6,141 bases of DNA, from NCBI GenBank assembly GCA_016206385.1, contig JACQRS010000261.1:1-6141 (forward strand). The letters are read 5' to 3'. The DNA comes from Candidatus Rokuibacteriota bacterium. Its GTDB lineage: Bacteria; Methylomirabilota; Methylomirabilia; Rokubacteriales; CSP1-6. The position numbers were made by a program, and so were the translations under genes. The notes under the pieces are model-generated. The model was given only the letters and a program-made list of their open reading frames with translations, did not search any database and was not told where the DNA came from. This document shows, in pieces, positions 1 through 5,855 of this stretch (position 1 is the first letter of the stretch; every line of letters starts with the position of its first letter).

Positions 1-81
1 ATCCTGGTGTTGCTGCTCGTTTGCTACGGTTGGAGCATCGTCGATGCGTATCGGGGCGCCGCGAGACGGGCGGGGGAGTGA
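1..81 (+). CDS. C-terminal end of an unidentified membrane protein (partial)
   Basis: The window opens inside a reading frame that ends at TGA 79-81, giving 26 residues that begin ILVLLLVCYGWSIVDAYRGA. The first ~14 residues are a hydrophobic stretch fit for the end of a transmembrane helix. They are followed by a short basic tail (residues R-A-A-R-R), which by the positive-inside rule would lie in the cytoplasm. The aromatic-then-DAY pattern after a helix is seen in small TM2-like or DUF-type membrane proteins, but the piece is too short to name a family. The start lies before the window. Codon use and G+C match the other genes here. Confidence 0.6.
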   Translation: MLVLLLVCYGWSIVDAYRGAARRAGE

Positions 82-105
82 GTCCCACACGTACTCCGCC
101 GCGGG

Positions 106-279
106 ATGAGTCCTATGCCCGGCATCGGTCTTCTGGTGGGGACGGCTGACGGACTCTACGAGCTCGGGTCGCGTGAGCAGGACTGCCTGAGTGGGTACCG
201 AGTCACCGCTCTTGCGGGAGAGGGGAGTCGGCCTACCCTGGATCAGACCGATCTAAGAGCGTTCTCAAATTTGCAATGA
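106..279 (+). pseudogene. Truncated N-terminal stub of a BNR/beta-propeller (sialidase-like) protein
   Basis: An ATG at 106 (or the in-frame ATG at 115) opens 57 codons that end at TGA 277-279. Residues 7-20 read IGLLVGTADGLYEL and residues 31-37 read YRVTALA. This matches the first strand and turn of BNR-repeat/WD40-like propeller proteins (the LLVGTxDGLY pattern, then a VTALA strand). Such proteins normally run to 300 residues or more, so this is about one blade. After roughly residue 40 the sequence (RPTLDQTDLRAF) no longer looks like a propeller, and no continuation appears in the other two forward frames. The stop falls where base composition drops to about 50% G+C, so the gene looks cut by a deletion or insertion. 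It starts 24 bases after the upstream stop, with no clear ribosome binding site. The family call comes from pattern recognition only. Confidence 0.45.
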
Positions 280-610
280 ACAGATAGATGAGTCAGATAC
301 GGAAACGGCTTTCGGAGAGATCATTCGGTACAAGAGACTGTTATGAGACGGGCAGTTGGTATCGGTGAGTGCAGGCTCCTGATTAGAACCGACGAAAGGG
401 TTGGCGAGAAGGTACTCTGTCCGGGTTGTCGTCGCGCTTCGCCTCTCCCATTGGGAGGGTGGGGAACGAATAACGAACCGGTTTAGCGCTGCGTGCAGAC
501 CGCAATAACGTTCACGCCGAACTCTTTGTGGGTAAAGTTGAAAGTGGCGCGGAATTAGTTTACCTGGGTATTTTTCGAGGGCCGCTGTCTTGTAACATGC
601 TAATTTCGGT
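280..610. other. Low-GC spacer of about 330 bases without a convincing gene
   Basis: Hand counts give 30/60 G+C at 301-360, 32/60 at 361-420, 31/60 at 481-540 and 29/60 at 541-600, against about 70% in the flanking genes. All three forward frames are interrupted by stops. A reverse frame stays open across 265-732 but has no ribosome binding site or recognisable motif and runs into the algH gene, so I do not call it. Several small inverted repeats are present: 362-366 with 388-392, 389-393 with 400-404, 443-449 with 453-459, and 479-484 with 497-502. There is no transposase, tRNA or integron attC pattern that I recognise. It may be decayed foreign DNA, an untranslated leader or an unrecognised RNA. 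Confidence 0.6.
571..598 (+). promoter_or_regulatory. Weak candidate promoter for the algH-like gene
   Basis: TTTTTC (571-576) and TAACAT (593-598) are separated by 16 bases. TAACAT matches the -10 consensus at 4 of 6 positions and is preceded by TG, but the -35 match is poor. Transcription would begin only a few bases before the GTG at 611 or ATG at 617, which also lack a visible Shine-Dalgarno sequence, so a very short leader is possible. This is tentative. Confidence 0.2.
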
Positions 611-1285
611 GTGACGATGCGCACGGGAGCCTGTCGGCAACATAAAGCTGATGGCCCAGGACCACGGACAGCGGCCGTACGCGCCATCACCGCGCTTTTC
701 CTTGTCACGGTATGGGCACTGGGAATGACCACTGTGACGGTGGCGAGGGCAGACCCGGAGACCGACAGCCTGACCGGTCAGCTCCTGGTTGCCACGCCTC
801 AAATCCGCGATCCACGCTTCGCGCACGCTGTCATCTACATGATCCGGCATGACACGACGGGCGCGCTGGGGCTGGTGCTGAATCGACCCATCGGGGACGC
901 TGCGCTGGCCGGGCTGCTGGAGCGCTTCGGTCTTCAAAGCGAGGGGGTCGGCGGCACCATCCGAGTGCACTATGGCGGTCCAGTTGGAAGGGCACAGGGC
1001 TTCGTGCTCCACACCGCCGAGTACGCGGGGAAGGGCACCGTGAAGATCACCGATGCGATGGCATTCACAACTGAGCCGGAGATCCTGCGCGACATCGCCA
1101 CCGGTACTGGCCCCCGCCGGAGCTTTTTCGCCCTCGGCTATGCGGGCTGGGCACCCGGTCAGCTTGAGGCCGAGATCCGCGCAGGGGGTTGGGTCGGTGT
1201 GCCGGCCGACGAGGCGCTGGTGTTCGATGAGGACTATAAAGAGAAGTGGCACCGGGCGATGACGCGGCGGATCCTTGACCTCTGA
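611..1285 (+). CDS. YqgE/AlgH family (UPF0301, DUF179) protein with a signal peptide
   Basis: This 224-residue protein carries the full YqgE/AlgH signature: GQLLVATP (56-63), a D-x-R-F segment (67-70), GALGLVLNRP (84-93), GGPV (122-125), FVLH (131-134) and LGYAGWAPGQLEAEI (175-189). Family members are usually about 180-190 residues, cytosolic and of unclear biochemical role; AlgH is linked to alginate regulation in Pseudomonas. Here residues 1-48 are extra. They contain arginine 24, a hydrophobic run (about 25-39) and a V-A-R-A/D site near 47-48, which looks like a Sec signal peptide and suggests export. Start choice is GTG 611 or ATG 617; neither has a clear ribosome binding site. An in-frame ATG at 725 would remove most of the signal but also lacks one. 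The oxygenase-like gene follows after 25 bases, so the two are probably co-transcribed. The family call is secure; location and function are inferred. Confidence 0.92.
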   Translation: MTMRTGACRQHKADGPGPRTAAVRAITALFLVTVWALGMTTVTVARADPETDSLTGQLLVATPQIRDPRFAHAVIYMIRHDTTGALGLVLNRPIGDAALAGLLERFGLQSEGVGGTIRVHYGGPVGRAQGFVLHTAEYAGKGTVKITDAMAFTTEPEILRDIATGTGPRRSFFALGYAGWAPGQLEAEIRAGGWVGVPADEALVFDEDYKEKWHRAMTRRILDL

Positions 1286-1310
1286 AGATGCTCGCTCCAA
1301 AGGGGACGTC

Positions 1311-2166
1311 GTGCTTGCTCAGACAGTGAGCCGAATGACAGCTGAGCGGGCTGTCCTGCCCGGGGTCGGCAGCGTGGCGTGGAGGATCCACAGGGAGATC
1401 GTGATCCTCCTCGCCTGGGGGCGAGCCATCCTGCTCCAGTTCGCCCACCCGCTGGTGGCGCGCGGGGTGGCGGACCACAGCCCCTTCCGGACCGAGCGCT
1501 GGGGGCGATTTCACCGGCTCTATCGGACGCTTGACGCGATGCTCAGGCTCACGTTCGGCACGGCGGAGGAGGCCGAGCGGGTCGCCCGGCGCATCAACGG
1601 AATCCACGACCGGATTCACGGTCGCCTCGGCGAGGCCGCGGCTGGCCTCCCTGAAGGGACCCCCTATTCGGCCCATGATCCCGCGCTGCTCAAGTGGGTG
1701 CACGCGACGCTGCTGGAGTCGCACCTGCTCGTCTATGAGCTCTACGTCGGCGCCTTGACGCCGGAGGAAAAGGACCGCTACTGCGCCGAAACAACCGGAA
1801 TGGAGTCCCTCCTCGGGATGCCCGAGGGCTACCTGCCGCGAAGCCTGGCCGGCCTCCAGGACTATATCAGCGGGACGCTTGGCTCGGGCGAGATCGCGGT
1901 GACGGATGTGGCGCGCGAGCTGGGTCGAGATTGTGTCTCTGGGCTTGCCCCGGGTGGCTCGGCCCCTCACCTGGGTCGCGGAGCTTCCCACGATCGGCCT
2001 GCTCCCTCCCGCGATTCGGGATGCGTACGGCTTTCGGTGGGGCCCACGGCAGGAGAAGGCCCTCCACATTTCGGCGAGGGTGATCCAAAGCGCGCTGCCG
2101 TTCGTGCCGTCCGCGTTGCGCTGCTGGCCACGCGCTCGCGCCGCGTTTCGTCGGAACAACCGGTGA
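1311..2166 (+). CDS. MpaB/DUF2236-family oxygenase-like protein, frameshifted near 1930
   Basis: The first ~207 residues match the ER-bound oxygenase MpaB / rubber oxygenase (DUF2236, PF09995) family: a WRIHRE start, a LLQFAHPLVARGVADHS block, a G-R-x-x-R-L-Y-R-T stretch, YSAHDPALLKWVHATLLES and a YLPRS...LQDYISG region. Numbered from GTG 1311, conserved H46, H56 and H131 are candidates for the heme environment described in this family. GTG 1311 is preferred because an AGGGG lies 5 bases before it; TTG 1275 and ATG 1335 are alternatives. After codon 1929-1931 the matching sequence moves to the +1 frame (VSLGLPRVARPLTWV from 1933) and continues through an R-W-G-P segment and an LPFVPSALR motif to TGA 2164-2166, giving about 284 residues in total. 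The original frame stays open to 2171 but its last ~80 residues are low-complexity and unlike the family. The cause is either one extra or two missing bases, from decay or a sequence error. The substrate is unknown. Confidence 0.8.
1929..1935 (+). other. Apparent frameshift point in the MpaB-family gene
   Basis: Up to GAT (1929-1931) the codons read V-A-R-E-L-G-R-D in the gene's frame. From GTG (1933-1935) the family-like sequence reads on in the next frame. One extra T, or the loss of two bases from a D-I-V codon run, would explain it. No slippery heptamer or in-frame stop is present here, which argues against programmed frameshifting. The exact point could lie a few codons either side. Confidence 0.65.
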
Positions 2167-2174
2167 ACTGACTC

Positions 2175-2204
2175 TGGAAAATCCGGCCCCCGTTGAACTA
2201 GACT
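2175..2204 (+). promoter_or_regulatory. Candidate sigma-70-type promoter for the amidohydrolase operon
   Basis: TGGAAA (2175-2180, 4/6 to TTGACA) and TAGACT (2199-2204) are 18 bases apart, in the 86-base gap before the amidohydrolase gene. The same 18-base spacing is seen for the thiolase promoter at 5856-5885. The -10 and following bases (TAGACTACGCGC) nearly recur before the dioxygenase gene at 3552-3563. The position, just after the broken oxygenase gene, fits a separate start of transcription. Confidence 0.35.
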
Positions 2205-2252
2205 ACGCGCTGAGCTCTCAACGCGACCGGAGCGCGCAGCAGGGAGGAGCGT

Positions 2253-3554
2253 ATGACGACGAAGAATTTCCCGATTTTTGACTGCGACAGCCATGTGGTG
2301 GAGCCTCCCGAGATCTGGGAGGAGTACGTGCCGAGCAGGATCCGGGGGTGGGTCAAGACCCAGTTTCATTTCCACACCGACACGGACCTCCTCTGCATCA
2401 ACGGCCGGGTTGTCCCCGCCGCTCGCGAGCGGTCCAACGCGGCCGAAGTGGGCTGGCCGGGGTGGGACAAGAAGGTGATCGGGTCGCTCACGCCGGGGAC
2501 GGAGGAGTGGAAGGCAAAGCTGGGACGGGTGGCCGGATGCCGGGATCCCCGGGCCCGGCTCCGGGACATGGACGCCCTCGGCACCGATCAGGTGATGCTC
2601 TTTCCGACGTGGTTCGTCCGCCTCGCCTTGGTGCGGGACCCCGAAGCCGCCCGCATCCTCACCCGTGCCTACAACGACTGGGTGTACGACTACTGCGCCG
2701 CGGACCGGCGACGGCTCTTTCCCTGCGCCGTCCTGCCGATTCAGAGCGTCGAGCATTCCGTCGAGGAGCTGCGACGGGTCGCAAAGCTCGGCTTCAAGGC
2801 GGCGGCGGTGAGGCCGTGCTTCTGGAACGGCCGCTATCCCACGCTCCCGGAGTTCGATCCGCTATGGCGGGAGTTCGAGGAGCTCGGAATCGTCCTCGCG
2901 ATGCATACGTTCCCGTCGCGGGAGGCGCTCACGCCGGACTGGGTGGAGCGGATCGCCAGAACGCGGGCCTCGGGCCAGGGGCTGCTCTTCACGGACGAGA
3001 GCGTCGTGTACTCCCCGGGCCAGTTCGTGAGCAACATCTGCTTTGCCATGGACCCCCAGATCGACAGCTCCGAATCGCTCGGGTTCATCTTCGAGGCGAT
3101 GACGTGGCTGACCACGGTCCTGATGACCGGGTGGCTGGAGAAGTTCCCGAAGCTCAGAGCTGCCGTGCTGGAGTCAAACGCCACGTGGCTCCCGCTGGTT
3201 CTGGCCCGGAGCCGGAATTTCCTGGACCTCTACGCGTTCCAGCGCGGGCGCGCGATCAAGGACCCCGTCGAGACCTTCTACGAGCGCTGCTTCATCGCGT
3301 TCGAGTCGGACGAGGAGCCCGTCTACCGCATGTGGGATGTCTATGAGAACGTCGGGATCTGGTCCTCCGACTACCCGCACCACGACGCCGAGGACGCGTG
3401 GGAGGCCCTGGAGCTGATGGAGCGCCACAAGGTGCCGTCGGACGTCCAGGCGAAGCTCCTCGGGGAGAACGCGCGGCGGCTCTACGGGATCGACCCCCTG
3501 CTCGTGGTCAACGAGCGATTCGAGGCACACGAGCCGGCGAAGCTTCCGTGGTAG
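2253..3554 (+). CDS. Amidohydrolase-2 family metal-dependent hydrolase/decarboxylase
   Basis: This 433-residue protein belongs to the amidohydrolase-2 family (PF04909; ACMSD and gamma-resorcylate decarboxylase relatives). Visible active-site features are an N-terminal DSH (D12-H14) taking the place of the usual HxH, H218 in an LAMHTF strand end, E308 in LESNATWLP, and D373 in WSSDYPHHD. These are the expected metal ligands and catalytic residues of a TIM-barrel enzyme with one divalent metal. R100-D105-M106-D107 and an A-Y-N-D-W segment (139-143) are also typical. The protein should be cytosolic; no signal peptide is seen. Length is normal for the ~400-residue bacterial subgroup. GGAGG at 2243-2247 lies 5 bases before ATG 2253. 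The dioxygenase gene starts 28 bases downstream, so the two are probably co-transcribed and act in one pathway. Hydrolysis versus decarboxylation, and the substrate, cannot be told from sequence alone. Confidence 0.88.
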   Translation: MTTKNFPIFDCDSHVVEPPEIWEEYVPSRIRGWVKTQFHFHTDTDLLCINGRVVPAARERSNAAEVGWPGWDKKVIGSLTPGTEEWKAKLGRVAGCRDPRARLRDMDALGTDQVMLFPTWFVRLALVRDPEAARILTRAYNDWVYDYCAADRRRLFPCAVLPIQSVEHSVEELRRVAKLGFKAAAVRPCFWNGRYPTLPEFDPLWREFEELGIVLAMHTFPSREALTPDWVERIARTRASGQGLLFTDESVVYSPGQFVSNICFAMDPQIDSSESLGFIFEAMTWLTTVLMTGWLEKFPKLRAAVLESNATWLPLVLARSRNFLDLYAFQRGRAIKDPVETFYERCFIAFESDEEPVYRMWDVYENVGIWSSDYPHHDAEDAWEALELMERHKVPSDVQAKLLGENARRLYGIDPLLVVNERFEAHEPAKLPW

Positions 3555-3582
3555 GATACGCGCGGCTCGGGAGGAGAGGGCT

Positions 3583-4311
3583 ATGGGAGAGCTGAGCCTC
3601 GTCTGCCTGACCGCGCACACGCCCCGTTACTGCACCTACGAAGCCGCCTTTGCCGGCAAGCTGGCGCATCCCGACTTCCGCCCGGTGCGCGACGGGCTCG
3701 TCGAGCAGGGCCGGTACCTGGCTGCTGCCACGCCGGACGTGATCGTCATCAACTCCTGCCATCTGGTCTCGACCTTCCCCACCGTCGTGGACGGGACGCC
3801 GCGCCATCAGGGTGTCCTCACGGCCCAGGAGGCACCCGATCTGATCCGCGGGGTCGCCTACGATTTCCCGGGCGACTATGAGCTGGCCTCGGCGCTCATC
3901 GAGTGCGGGAAGGCGGCCGGGCACCAGTGCGTCCTGGCCGCGGATATCCACTATCCCCTGGACTACGGCACCGTGATGCCGCTCGTCTGCTCCCTCGATC
4001 GGACGCAGACGATCCCCGTGGTCCCGGTGTCGGTGACCCTGGCGAACGACCTGGAGGAGTGCTACCGGTGGGGCCAGCACATCGCGCGGGCGGCGCGGGA
4101 CCTCGGTCGCCGCGCGGCGTTCGTGGCCAGCGGGAGCCTGTCCCACAAGCTCGTTCAGGGCCCGGAGAAGTGGCCGAGCCCCGAGGACCAGGAGCTGGAC
4201 CATCGCTTCGCCCGGATGCTCGCCGACGGCGAGTACGAGAAGCTCTGGGCGTGGCTGCCGGAGTTCGTCGAAGCGGTGGAGGCCGAGATGGGGGGCCGGC
4301 CCTGGCGATGA
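3583..4311 (+). CDS. Class III extradiol ring-cleavage dioxygenase (LigB family), ends early by frame break
   Basis: As read, the protein has 242 residues of the LigB family (PF02900): non-heme Fe(II) enzymes that open catechol-type rings next to the two hydroxyls. H12 (TAHTPRY) and H60 (INSCHLVSTF) correspond to the two iron-binding histidines. H188 in SGSLSHKL corresponds to the catalytic histidine, and an LDYGT segment (126-130) is also typical. The third ligand should be a glutamate in the C-terminal part; I cannot say which one. The frame ends at TGA 4309-4311, but the usual C-terminal strands continue in the -1 frame to 4424, which would give about 280 residues, close to HpaD-type enzymes. 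ATG 3583 follows a GGGAGGAG with good spacing. The gene lies between the amidohydrolase and YceI genes in an apparent operon. HpaD, LigB and aminophenol-dioxygenase roles are all possible; the substrate is unassigned. Confidence 0.87.
   Translation: MGELSLVCLTAHTPRYCTYEAAFAGKLAHPDFRPVRDGLVEQGRYLAAATPDVIVINSCHLVSTFPTVVDGTPRHQGVLTAQEAPDLIRGVAYDFPGDYELASALIECGKAAGHQCVLAADIHYPLDYGTVMPLVCSLDRTQTIPVVPVSVTLANDLEECYRWGQHIARAARDLGRRAAFVASGSLSHKLVQGPEKWPSPEDQELDHRFARMLADGEYEKLWAWLPEFVEAVEAEMGGRPWR
4290..4296 (+). promoter_or_regulatory. G-GGG-GGC heptamer: slippery site or homopolymer indel in the dioxygenase gene
   Basis: In the dioxygenase frame the codons ATG-GGG-GGC give the pattern X-XXY-YYZ (G GGG GGC) used by -1 frameshift sites. 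Slipping back one base lets translation continue from CCG 4296 into the matching C-terminal sequence. The same outcome would follow if the run of six G residues were really seven, so a sequencing error or a mutation explains it equally well. No strong downstream pseudoknot was found by eye. Confidence 0.4.
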
Positions 4312-4424
4312 TGCTGGGGGCCATTCTGGAGGGTGGACGCCGGTTCACGGTGATCGTCCACGCCTACGGTCCCTCGTCGGGCAGCGGTAACTGTGCCATC
4401 TCGCTGGCCGCCCCGGCGGATTAG
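4296..4424 (+). CDS. C-terminal segment of the LigB-type dioxygenase in the -1 frame
   Basis: These 42 codons read LAMMLGAILEGG, then FTVIVHAYGPSSGSGN and a short tail to TAG 4422-4424. A methionine-rich MLLGA helix followed by a strand and a G-x-G-N turn is the normal end of HpaD-like extradiol dioxygenases, so this belongs to the gene starting at 3583. The segment also has ATG codons at 4308 (overlapping the upstream TGA as ATGA) and 4311, so a separately translated 38-residue peptide is possible in principle. I think that less likely than one interrupted gene. The YceI gene begins 20 bases after the stop. Confidence 0.75.
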   Translation, partial: PALAMMLGAILEGGRRFTVIVHAYGPSSGSGNCAISLAAPAD

Positions 4425-4430
4425 CGGGCG

Positions 4431-4437
4431 AAAGGAG
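4431..4437 (+). promoter_or_regulatory. Strong ribosome binding site for the YceI-like gene
   Basis: AAAGGAG lies 7 bases before ATG 4445. It fixes the start of the YceI-like protein without a signal peptide, because no upstream in-frame extension is needed. Confidence 0.7.
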
Positions 4438-4444
4438 ACGCGCC

Positions 4445-5098
4445 ATGGGGAGCACCAAATTTTTCATCGACGATCCGATGGGACGGAACATGATCCAGGT
4501 GATGTCCGTGGCGCCGCTGGAGGCGATCCTCGTCCGCACCACCGACATCACGGGAGAGATCGTGGTGGATCCGGACAACATCCTCCACAACCCGTCGCTC
4601 AGCCTGACCGTGCCCGTGGATTCCCTCGACACCGGTGTGCCCTTGATGAACGAGGTGATGCGGAGCGACCGGTGGCTGGACGCCGCCAAGTATCCGAAGC
4701 TCGTGTTCAACCTGGTCCGGGTGCTGAGCCCGAGCGTTCCCACGGCGCTCAAGGACGGCGTGGCGGTCCCGATTGAAGCGGAGGGGACCTTCGAGTTCCA
4801 TGGCGGCAAAAAGGCGTACCCGATCCACGGCGAGATCATCTGGATGAAGGGCAACGACCACACGGCGCGTCGCCTGCCGGGTGATCTCCTGCGCCTGCAC
4901 GCGCGCTTCGAGCTCAACCTGCGGGACCACGGGATCGAGACTCACCTGAGCGCCCAGACCTTGGGCAAGGTCTCCGAGACCCTTGGGGGCACCCTCGACC
5001 TGTTCGCCAGCACCCAGCGCCCACAGGTTGCCGAAAAAATGCTCCAGGAGCTGACCCGCGCCAAGAGGGAGCTGGGGCAGCGCCTGGCCGCTTCGTGA
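4445..5098 (+). CDS. Divergent YceI-family (lipocalin-like) protein without a signal peptide
   Basis: The 217 residues match the YceI fold (PF04264), an extended beta-barrel that binds long hydrophobic or isoprenoid ligands in known members. Typical parts are a V-x-V-x-x-S-L-D-T strand (56-63), L-M-N-E-V-M-R-S-D-R-W-L-D (67-79) standing for the usual D-x-H-L-R-S-x-x-F-L-D, KYPKLVF (82-88), and GTFEFHGGKKAYPIHGEI (114-131) standing for the G-x-L-x-x-x-G-x-x-K repeat. The canonical N-terminal D-x-x-H-S-x-x-x-F is absent: residues 9-20 read DDPMGRNMIQVM. Most YceI proteins are exported, but no signal peptide is seen, so this one should be cytosolic. An added charged C-terminal helix (about 194-213) looks amphipathic. 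It is the last gene of the amidohydrolase-dioxygenase unit and might bind a hydrophobic substrate or intermediate. That role is inference. Confidence 0.75.
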   Translation: MGSTKFFIDDPMGRNMIQVMSVAPLEAILVRTTDITGEIVVDPDNILHNPSLSLTVPVDSLDTGVPLMNEVMRSDRWLDAAKYPKLVFNLVRVLSPSVPTALKDGVAVPIEAEGTFEFHGGKKAYPIHGEIIWMKGNDHTARRLPGDLLRLHARFELNLRDHGIETHLSAQTLGKVSETLGGTLDLFASTQRPQVAEKMLQELTRAKRELGQRLAAS

Positions 5099-5139
5099 CC
5101 CTGGCGAGGCGGTCGCAGAGAAGGAGCCCTCGTCGCGCG

Positions 5140-5793
5140 CTACTTCCGGCGGAGCGGACCCGGGAGGTCCAGGCTGTCCCGGGACGGCGGGGCGGCGAGC
5201 TTCTGCTTGATCCGGTTGACGAGCTCCTGGTACGAGCCGCGCTGGATGATCTCGTTGAACTGGGAGCGGTAGTTGCTGATGAGGCTGATGCCCTCCACGG
5301 AGATGTCGTAGACGAGCCAGCGGCCGTCGCGCTGGCGGAGGCGGTAGGCGACCGGTACTTCCTTCTGGGTGCGGGCGGTGATGACGAGGCTCTGGACCGT
5401 GGCCACGTCCCCGTCCACGGATTCGCCGACGAACCGCACCCGCTCTCCCCGATAGAGCGCGATGTTGGGCAGGTAGGTGTGCTCGAGCAGGGCGCGAAAG
5501 AGCTGGGTGAACTCCTCGCGCTCCCGCTCGCCCAGGCTGCGCCAGTGGAGGCCCAGCGTCCGCCTGGCCATTTCGGGATAGTCGAAGAGATCAACCACCG
5601 CCGCGCGCACCCGGGCCTCCCGTTCCGCCACCCTGGACTCCGGCTTGAGGGCCGGATCTTCCAGGATCCGGATCACCTCGTCCATTGCGGGGCGGAGCCG
5701 GTCCGTCGGCGCCCCGGCCCACGCCGTGACGGGGAGCAGGAGCAGAGAGCCACTGACAGCGACGACCGGCCAGCGAGCGAGGTTCATCACCAC
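5140..5793 (-). CDS. MlaC/Ttg2D-type periplasmic phospholipid-binding protein
   Basis: On the minus strand, 217 residues (215 from ATG 5787) fit the MlaC/toluene-tolerance family (PF05494), soluble periplasmic carriers that pass phospholipids between the Mla outer-membrane and inner-membrane complexes. A signal peptide covers about residues 1-26, with hydrophobic core VAVSGSLLLLP and an A-W-A/G cleavage site. The family core is clear: LFDYPEMARRTLGLHW (69-84), L-G-E-R-E-R-E-E-F-x-x-L-F (87-99), then VPVAYRL (147-153), a W-x-V-Y-D strand (159-163) and EGISLISNYRSQF (167-179). GTG 5793 and ATG 5787 are both possible starts; ATG 5787 is preferred and no Shine-Dalgarno sequence is visible for either. 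The gene is alone here: mlaD, E and F homologues are not in the window, the thiolase lies divergently and YceI convergently 41 bases away. It may have its own promoter close to the start. Confidence 0.88.
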   Translation of the reverse strand: MVMNLARWPVVAVSGSLLLLPVTAWAGAPTDRLRPAMDEVIRILEDPALKPESRVAEREARVRAAVVDLFDYPEMARRTLGLHWRSLGEREREEFTQLFRALLEHTYLPNIALYRGERVRFVGESVDGDVATVQSLVITARTQKEVPVAYRLRQRDGRWLVYDISVEGISLISNYRSQFNEIIQRGSYQELVNRIKQKLAAPPSRDSLDLPGPLRRK

Positions 5794-5795
5794 TT

Positions 5796-5803
5796 ACTTT
5801 ACA
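5796..5803 (-). promoter_or_regulatory. Possible -10 element of mlaC, close to the start codon
   Basis: Read on the minus strand, TGTAAAGT (5803 down to 5796) contains TAAAGT and TGTAAA, each 4/6 to TATAAT. No good -35 is seen at the right distance. If used, transcription would begin at or within a few bases of the GTG/ATG start, which would agree with the absence of a Shine-Dalgarno sequence. Tentative. Confidence 0.2.
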
Positions 5804-5855
5804 CCAGCCGGGTTCGCGTGGGGAACGCTTATGGTGAGGAGGCTCCGATCGGGTC

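Noticed and set aside
443..459. Hairpin CTCCC-ATT-GGGAG considered as a terminator
   Set aside because: Short stem with a 3-base loop and no following T-run.
280..610. Integron attC site, tRNA remnant or insertion sequence end
   Set aside because: No GTTRRRY/RYYYAAC pair, no cloverleaf and no terminal inverted repeats with target duplication were found by eye.
265..732. Open reverse-strand frame of 155 codons over the low-GC block
   Set aside because: No ribosome binding site or recognisable motif, odd residue composition, and it overlaps the start of the well-supported algH gene.
1065..2756. Long reverse-strand open frame (563 codons)
   Set aside because: Antisense to three recognisable genes; rich in R, P, G and H as expected from a high-GC shadow frame, with no family pattern.
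2348..3346. Forward open frame of 332 codons inside the amidohydrolase gene
   Set aside because: Shifted frame of a gene with clear metal-binding motifs; composition is G/R/P rich and low in complexity.
3508..4203. Reverse-strand open frame of 231 codons over the dioxygenase
   Set aside because: Antisense to a gene with conserved iron-binding histidines; no start signal or motif.
5099..5139. Possible shared terminator between the convergent YceI and mlaC genes
   Set aside because: Only a 5-base CGAGG/CCTCG pairing with a long loop and no T-run on either strand; not a convincing intrinsic terminator.
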